Part shown: in pieces, positions 58,622 through 64,000 of the stretch | Layout of the letters: each line of letters opens with the position of its first letter | Numbering within the stretch: the first letter of the stretch is position 1 | Assembly (NCBI GenBank): GCA_949752735.1 | Contig: OX457052.1 | Coordinates: 31,594,483 to 31,658,482, forward strand | DNA from: Lumbricus terrestris | Lineage: Eukaryota > Annelida > Clitellata > Crassiclitellata > Lumbricidae | Length of the DNA stretch: 64,000 nucleotides | Direction: 5' to 3' | Translations under genes and position numbers: made by a program | The notes under the pieces: generated by a model | What the model was told of the DNA's origin: nothing | Seen by the model: only the letters and a program-made list of their open reading frames with translations | The model's database searches: none

Positions 58622-58859
58622 AAATGAGGCCAAATTTGCGATGATCTTTGTGAGAAAGAATTTGATTACCTTATTTATTTTTGTATGTTTTAGTCATCTG
58701 GTCGCAATCTCTTGGGATTCTAATATGACCTCTCTCTTTCTGCCTCGTCTTATCCCGCTGCATTGATTCAAAGCCTGTTGAAACTAAAGGGGACCCGTCC
58801 TATGCACTTTTGAAATGGGGGGGAGGCATGGCCGGATTGGCTCCCTGGGTCCGTCTCTG
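58622..58859. mobile_element. hAT-like MITE, left end lost
   Basis: Counterpart of 42277-42523: 'ttgcgatgatctttgtgagaaa' through 'tgggtccgtctctg' and the flank 'ttcccatg'. The left TIR has been replaced by the microsatellite. Confidence 0.8.
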
Positions 58860-58982
58860 TTCCCATGTGTTTTTTAATTCAAATAAACAAACAACTGGAT
58901 GTAATGCAACCTAGGTCTTTGTATTGAATTAGCTCAAATTAGGCCTATCCATAGCGAATAAAATCGTGTCATTGTGTTAAAG

Positions 58983-59191
58983 TGTGGTCCATCTGGATCA
59001 ATCAGCAAGGTTGGCATCCCCGATGCCTCGACCGGAACAACGACAACGGTGGCGACCTGCACTGGCTGCATTGGTCCTCAAGTTCCCATTACGAGCTCGA
59101 CAGAGTGCAAAAATTCTGCTGTCAGCTCTCCCTCTGTCTACGCAAAGTTTTTCGCTAAAGCTATTCAGTGCACAAACATCAAATTATACAG
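58983..59191 (+). CDS. Secreted Cys-rich protein family, copy C, exon 2 (Cys-rich core)
   Basis: Acceptor 'attgtgttaaag', donor 'gtaagt'; 209 bases, no indel relative to copy B. Five Cys in the same places. By hand count it differs from B at 27 bases in 19 codons, 18 of them amino-acid changing. The final Tyr-Ala-Lys-Phe-Phe to Lys-Leu-Tyr segment is nearly the same. Confidence 0.85.
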
Positions 59192-59801
59192 GTAAGTAGC
59201 CCTGTATTTCATTCTTATAATTGCTTATGTGACTGTCCTTCAGCTTTGGCTGTTTAGCTGATCTGCAGGCATCATGACTTCGAATTAGCGCTCGACGCTG
59301 AATTTTTATATGGAATAAAAGGAGGACAATGCGGATCAGCAATAGGAGAGTGGAAAGGGTTGAGAGGATTGGCTGAAGATTTCAATGGGGATGTTGCTGA
59401 AATCTTCTCTACTCTGTTTCTCGTCTAAATCTTTCCAGTGTAGAGCAGCGTTAGAGACAAGGACAACCCTGCTAGAAATAGGTCTTGTACCATACAAGTA
59501 CGGTATTGACTGTGTCGAATACCGTGGCAGATATTTCGAGAAGATGATTTTTGCATCAATGAAACTTTAATGTCTTATATGTACAGGATTAAGCATCCGA
59601 AGCAAATAAAATATTTGCCCACTATGTATTTCTTTCACGAGCTACTTACAAACTAATAACAGACTCTAAATGAAATTGCGTGTCACTAGAGACTATCACC
59701 GGGAGGATGCATGCAATCAAAGATCATTGTGAAATAATTTGAAGCCGATACTTCTGAATAATATCATAGCCGCTTAACTAATGAATGGTAGGTAATGATT
59801 T

Positions 59802-59900
59802 GGCTCATCTAGTTCTAAAGTGGTTCATCTGCCTTCTTTGGATAGTGAACGATGAACCACTTTAGAACTACATGTACAATGTTGTACATGTAGATGAGCC
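59802..59900. mobile_element. 99-bp palindromic insertion unique to unit C
   Basis: 'ggctcatcta' starts and 'tagatgagcc' ends; 'gttctaaagtggttcatc' pairs with 'gatgaaccactttagaac'. It also contains the self-complementary run 'acatgtacaatgttgtacatgt'-like core. Unit B reads through ('gatttatttagg', about 46390). Flanking 'attt' may be the target duplication. Confidence 0.75.
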
Positions 59901-60004
59901 ATTTATTCAGGTAGGTATATAGGCTATTCGCGTTAGAATCTGCTTGTCGATCATGTTGTACAATAATAAATTTTTGTGTATAAATTATGTATACATGCTT
60001 TTAG

Positions 60005-60134
60005 GTGCGACTGTCCACCTCCAACTGTGCAGATCGCAAATCCTACTACACCTCTCATAACAACTACAACTGTAGTACCTACTACACCTCTCATAACAAC
60101 TACAACTGTTACGCCTACTCCTGAATTTCAGTGA
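60005..60134 (+). CDS. Secreted Cys-rich protein family, copy C, exon 3 (Thr-rich tail)
   Basis: The acceptor 'atgcttttag' gives G|TGC GAC TGT CCA (Arg-Cys-Asp-Cys-Pro). The tail is about 38 residues with an 11-residue (33-bp) duplication, PTTPLITTTTV twice, ending TPTPEFQ and TGA. Nearly every fourth residue is Pro and half are Thr: a likely O-glycosylated stalk. Confidence 0.82.
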
Positions 60135-60441
60135 TTATATCGTCCGAATCGTTTTACTCTATTTGAAGAATTAACAGATCTGATTAACTGATTTGTACGG
60201 GACACTAAATCAATAACACTAACTTCAAAGACAACGTCTTCATTGCTTAATATTGTAAATGGATGACAATTAAATTATTTCCTCCAACTGGATTTGCGCA
60301 ATTCTCACAATTCTTTATTCAATGATTGCAGAAAGGAAAGAAGCAATCTGCCTTTCTCATCATGCAAATGCAACTAGTATTTGAGGTAATCAGCAAATCA
60401 TTTTTGCAGCAAACATTTTCTACTGAAATCTAGATAATTAT

Positions 60442-60447
60442 AATAAA
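60442..60447 (+). other. Possible polyadenylation signal, copy C
   Basis: AATAAA about 310 bases after the stop, at the same relative place as in copy B. Confidence 0.4.
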
Positions 60448-60768
60448 TCATAACTTGGTTAATCATGGAATGCAATTCTTTGAGACTTTCAAATCAATCA
60501 ATTCAATCAAATCCCAACGAAGAAACTTAACTGTGAACTGGTGCAAGATTTTGTTTTTTGTATACTTTGGTGCAAACAACCACTAGTACTGGCTATGGCT
60601 TTATTTACCATAGAATAAAAATAAATAGACTGCTTTGAGAGTTTTGTCGAGTCTTCAGCATTTATAGCAAGGTGGTGTGAAATACGTTACAATATTTGTC
60701 CAAAAAACTCCATATTTCTGGGTAGACGCTATAGGGACCGCGATTTCAATTCGAAAAAACCTGTATAT

Positions 60769-61159
60769 TGTAGCGTGTTGTCGTAGAGGTTGATTCTCGC
60801 TTACTCTTTCAGAAAAGTTGCTTAACAAAACGTTCTTTATTATTAATCAAAATTGCAACAAAATAATAATAGAGTCACAAAGACAGTTCCTTTCCTGTCA
60901 AGCACTACATAGCAACTGCATTCGTCTAGACTAGTGTCCACTAAAGAAGGTGTTCCTCGTGCCAACCAGATTGAACCAGTTTAGCCCTAACTATTCAAAC
61001 AGGATAGCAGCCTTCTCAACTCTACTATAAGTCCAGTACGAATAATATTACTACTCTAGCGACTATTGTTCATCTAACGAGATCGATCTAGCGAGTAACA
61101 GCGACTATAGGCAAATTAGTTACCCTTCTAACTCTAGGAGATTTAGCCTATACGTCACA
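60769..61159 (+). repeat. 5' LTR
   Basis: 391 bp, TG..CA ends. Confidence 0.85.
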
Positions 61160-61385
61160 TATCCCCTATCCACAAAAGAGGAGACTTCTATAAGCAAGGC
61201 TCCGACACAATTTAGCTAACAAGTACAACCACACATCCACATTCCACAATCCATACCAACAACAAGATAATACAACTTAAGTGCACATAATTATCCTCAA
61301 CCTAACCATTCATCCACTACCAGAATATAGACTCAGCTAAAAAATACTAAATATATCTAGCAATCAATACACACGCTGCCTATAA

Positions 61386-61555
61386 ACAGACAAAGCTGCA
61401 AACAGAATTTAACGGCATAATATAGCCTCATACGAGCACTACACACAGACAAAACTGCAAACCGAATTTAACGGCATAACATAGCCTCGTACGAGCCCTA
61501 CAAACAGACAAAACTGCAAACCGAATTTAACGGCATAATATAGGCTCTTAACAAT
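61386..61555. repeat. 59-bp tandem repeat, three copies
   Basis: 'acagacaaaactgcaaaccg' starts at about 61386, 61445 and 61504. Inside the LTR element. Confidence 0.88.
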
Positions 61556-61832
61556 AACTGCGTCTTCAAGCCAGTCATACCCATTACCTAAAGAGCAAAA
61601 GACTACCTCTCCAGTAGTACCACCTATCCATAATAGTAAACAATCCCATCAAGGACATCACCGACAACAACATGCACCAACTGACAACGCCCATCAGAAC
61701 CACACACAATGTACGCCATAACCAAAACACCAATCGCACAGCGCACAGTAATGCAAATCCCTGTCTTCCATACACAGCGTACACATTACCAATGTACAAT
61801 ACAAGACAACAAACAGAAACGTACAACACCCC

Positions 61833-61950
61833 GGTTAGGGTTATGGTTAAGGTTGGGGTGGGTTAGGGTTAGGTTTAGGGTTATGGCTAGGGTTCGGGTG
61901 AGTTAGGGTTAGGGTTATAGTTAGGTTTAGGGTTAGGTTTAGGGTTAGGG
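61833..61950 (+). repeat. Interstitial TTAGGG-like repeat
   Basis: Degenerate (GGTTAGGGTTA)n / GGTTTAGGG units for about 120 bp, inside the internal region of the LTR element. Confidence 0.92.
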
Positions 61951-61999
61951 TTCGGAATAGTGGACCTTCGGAATAGTGGACCCTCGGAATAGTGGACCC
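61951..61999 (+). repeat. 16-bp tandem repeat, three copies
   Basis: 'cggaatagtggaccct' with one variant base, directly after the TTAGGG-like block. Confidence 0.92.
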
Positions 62000-62237
62000 T
62001 AACCGTCCACTCGAACCTCCGTCCTCCAACTTTCTCACAGCATTCGGTTGTCCGTCCAGTTGTGCTTCCTTCGACAAAACTGAGTTGCAACGACAGTCAT
62101 TGTCTAACCGCATATCTCGAAAAAGTTTCGACAAAGCTCCACGCAATTACGTCTTCGAACGCGCTTCCATAAGTGTCGAGTCCACTTCTAACGTTGAGAG
62201 AAAAAATCCCGGGAAAATCTCCGGACGTGCCCTCATA

Positions 62238-62766
62238 TGTAGCGTGTTGTCGTAGGGGTTGATTCTCGCTTGCTCTTTCAGACAAGTTGCTTAACAAAAC
62301 GTTCTTTAATATTAATAAAAATTGCAACAAAATAATAACAGAGTCACAATAATATTACTACTCTAGCGACTATTGTTCATCTAACGAGATCGATCTAGCG
62401 AGTATCAGTGACTATATATATATATCTTATCTGGGTAACAGGAATCAGCAGGTGGGCATCGGTACCGCTCGGTCTGAACTCCTCGTTGCCTGCGATCATC
62501 AAACGTGGGTCTTTTAGTTGAACCTCGATGCAGAACTGTTATGGGCTCGCGTGCATTCCATGCCTCTGCTCCCAAAGAATGGAATCTACTTCCACTCTCT
62601 CTTCGTTGCTCAAATTCACTCCCTACCTTCAAAAAACGGCTCAAAACTCACTATTTCTCTTTGGCTTTCAAGCACATGGACCTTTAACTGAATCTTCCTC
62701 TGGCGTCTAACTATCCGCGCCTCAGATTCACACTTTGGTGTGACCTTGCGCGCGTAATACATTTAT

Positions 62767-62841
<75 letters not shown>

Positions 62842-62893
62842 TAGGCAAATTAATTACCCTTCTAACTCTAGGAGATTTAGCCTATACGTCACA
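62238..62893 (+). repeat. 3' LTR with internal LINE insertion
   Basis: Same ends as the 5' LTR. Interrupted at about 62420-62840. Confidence 0.85.
62425..62840 (+). mobile_element. CR1/L2-like LINE fragment with (AAT)n tail
   Basis: Plus frame R-A-F-H-A-S-A-P-K-E-W-N-L-L-P-L-S-L-R, F-K-K-R-L-K-T-H-Y-F-S-L-A-F, the C-terminal RT ending. The tail is (AAT)n at 62768-62839. Inserted in the 3' LTR, hence younger than it. Confidence 0.85.
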
Positions 62894-62897
62894 ATAT

Positions 62898-64000
62898 GCA
62901 GGGGGATTTTACTTAATGAGATAAAGTGGCGTCAATAAATATTGGCAAGTCGACTCCAATGAATCCCCAAGGTTTCTAGGGCGATGTATTATAGTTTCAT
63001 GCGTGTCATATCTATGTGGCTGGTTCGTTAGCAGCGGCACACAATCATGCTGAGGTGTTAAATGTGGCCTGTTGTTATCTCGTTGTGTTAGAACTAATTA
63101 AGTAAGTAAGTATATACTTTATTGAACCGCCTGCAAACGCACTGCGGGAACAATGGACAAGAACAGAATAATTAATGCATGTACAATCACGACAAATAGA
63201 AATATGCAATTCAATAAACATATTATAACTTCAAATGAAAGTTCCGTGAAGACCCTTCTCAGGGATGGAATGACGATTACATCACATAGTGACGTAAATT
63301 TCTATAGCCTATCGCTCAGTTAAGATGACATAATTATGATGTATATGTGAATCTACACCTTTAGCCTAGCATGACTACATTGACTATGTTGAAGCGAGAG
63401 TGAACAAAATAGTGTGTATCCAGCTACAGGAGGGTAAATAGGACGAGGATGACAACCGTTGCTTTCTTCCACTTCGGGATGTTGGCCATCCTTAACTTAA
63501 CAGGTCGTCAGACTAGAGACGATACCAGAATTCAGAAATTCGCATAAATCATACTGGCCAGTTGGCTCCTGAAAGTGATCGAGAACACGTGATTAGAAAT
63601 GTCGAATAGCTACGTTAACGCTATCGTGAGGTTACTGCAACGCGCAATAGAAATAGACATATTAGTCATAATTTTATTGATCCCAACCAGTGATTCCGTT
63701 AAGGTCTGAATTCTTGGAGTCATGGACGCACCACATCAAAAAATTGGAGTCCACACCAAATGGATAAGAGTCATGGACTCCACACCCATCCATTTTTGGA
63801 GTCCCATTCGGCCATAGTAGGTCAAATGTAAAAAAATTCCGAACTTATTATATCACAGGCGACAAATGGCCCAACCATTAGGCCTATCATTACGTAACCT
63901 ACGCAAAAATTCGTATTATTGACCCTCTCATTCTGTTGCAACTGGTACATTTTGCAAACAGCCACATGCGTAGGCCTACGCAAAAATTAGCTTTAACCCT
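62898..64000. other. Right part of unit C and flank; no gene
   Basis: To about 63660 it parallels 47190-47845 of unit B. A short insertion at 63085-63260 ('agtaagtaagtatatacttt..gaaccgcctgcaaacgcac') resembles a LINE 3' end. After 63660 there are repeats of 'ggagtc..tggactccac' with no coding sequence. Confidence 0.45.

Larger units (their letters stand above)
60769..62893 (+). mobile_element. Non-autonomous LTR retrotransposon, insertion proven by empty site
   Basis: LTRs 60769-61159 and 62238-62893 (TGTAGCGTGTTG..TACGTCACA), 4-bp target duplication 'atat' (60765-60768, 62894-62897). Unit B has the intact site at about 47175-47190. The internal 1.08 kb has no gag or pol, but holds a 59-bp tandem repeat, telomere-like repeats and a 16-bp repeat. 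LTR 1 has a segment of about 160 bp missing in LTR 2; LTR 2 has a LINE insertion. Confidence 0.88.
55690..63660 (+). repeat. Segmental duplication unit carrying copy C
   Basis: Collinear with 38870-47845; see that entry. Confidence 0.88.

Noticed and set aside
61833..61950. Chromosome end or fusion point
   Set aside because: The telomere-like block lies inside an LTR element with a target duplication and is flanked by ordinary sequence on both sides.

Overview
Eukaryotic nuclear DNA, most likely from a marine deuterostome invertebrate, with an echinoderm as my best guess. The reasons are small exons with GT..AG introns of 0.9-3.6 kb, a secreted fibrinogen-related gene, TTAGGG-type repeats, CR1/L2-like retrotransposon fragments, and a foldback transposon built like the TU elements known from sea urchins. 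There are no operons, and most of the window is transposons, satellites and introns. Two kinds of host gene are supported, all on the + strand. (1) A tandem family of small secreted proteins, four members, here called copy 0 (720-3339, first exon not in the window), A (30182-34197), B (41064-46551) and C (56762-60134). Each complete member has three exons: signal peptide plus Ser/Gly/Asp or basic linker plus two Cys (exon 1, ends phase 0), a Cys-rich core of about 70 residues (exon 2, ends after two bases of a codon), and a Cys-x-Cys-Pro start followed by a Thr/Pro-rich tail (exon 3). I do not recognise the family. (2) A five-exon gene at 16126-22170 encoding a signal peptide, a PAN/apple-like domain, a fibronectin-type-II-like module and a fibrinogen C-terminal domain.

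Layout. 1-3.3 kb: foldback-repeat remnant, exons 2 and 3 of copy 0, and a LINE in the intron between them. 3.3-7.5 kb: 3' flank, a small foldback element with subrepeat TIRs, two MITEs, low-complexity DNA. 7.5-14.7 kb: a 7.2-kb foldback element with arms of about 1.9-2.0 kb, internal 73-bp repeats and a 6-bp target duplication. 14.7-22.2 kb: the fibrinogen-related gene, whose introns hold very long microsatellites and two MITEs. 22.2-27.0 kb: a MITE, then two apparently identical 415-bp LTRs and an 807-bp tandem duplication of part LTR plus ORF. 27-30 kb: LINE fragments. 30-35 kb: copy A. 35-38.8 kb: a perfect hairpin, a repeated short ORF, a foldback-arm fragment. 38.9-47.8 kb and 55.7-63.7 kb: two homologous segments (a segmental duplication) carrying copies B and C. 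Between them: a hAT-like MITE, LINE pieces, microsatellites and a pogo-like element full of a TCGGACA motif.

Most notable. Comparing duplicated segments B and C shows transposon insertions beside their empty sites. Between B and C, 18 of 19 differing codons in exon 2 change the amino acid, while the signal-peptide exon start is almost unchanged. That is the pattern expected of fast-evolving secreted effectors or recognition proteins. At least nine short elements have 8-bp target duplications and a shared internal module but differing terminal repeats. All counts and alignments were made by eye.
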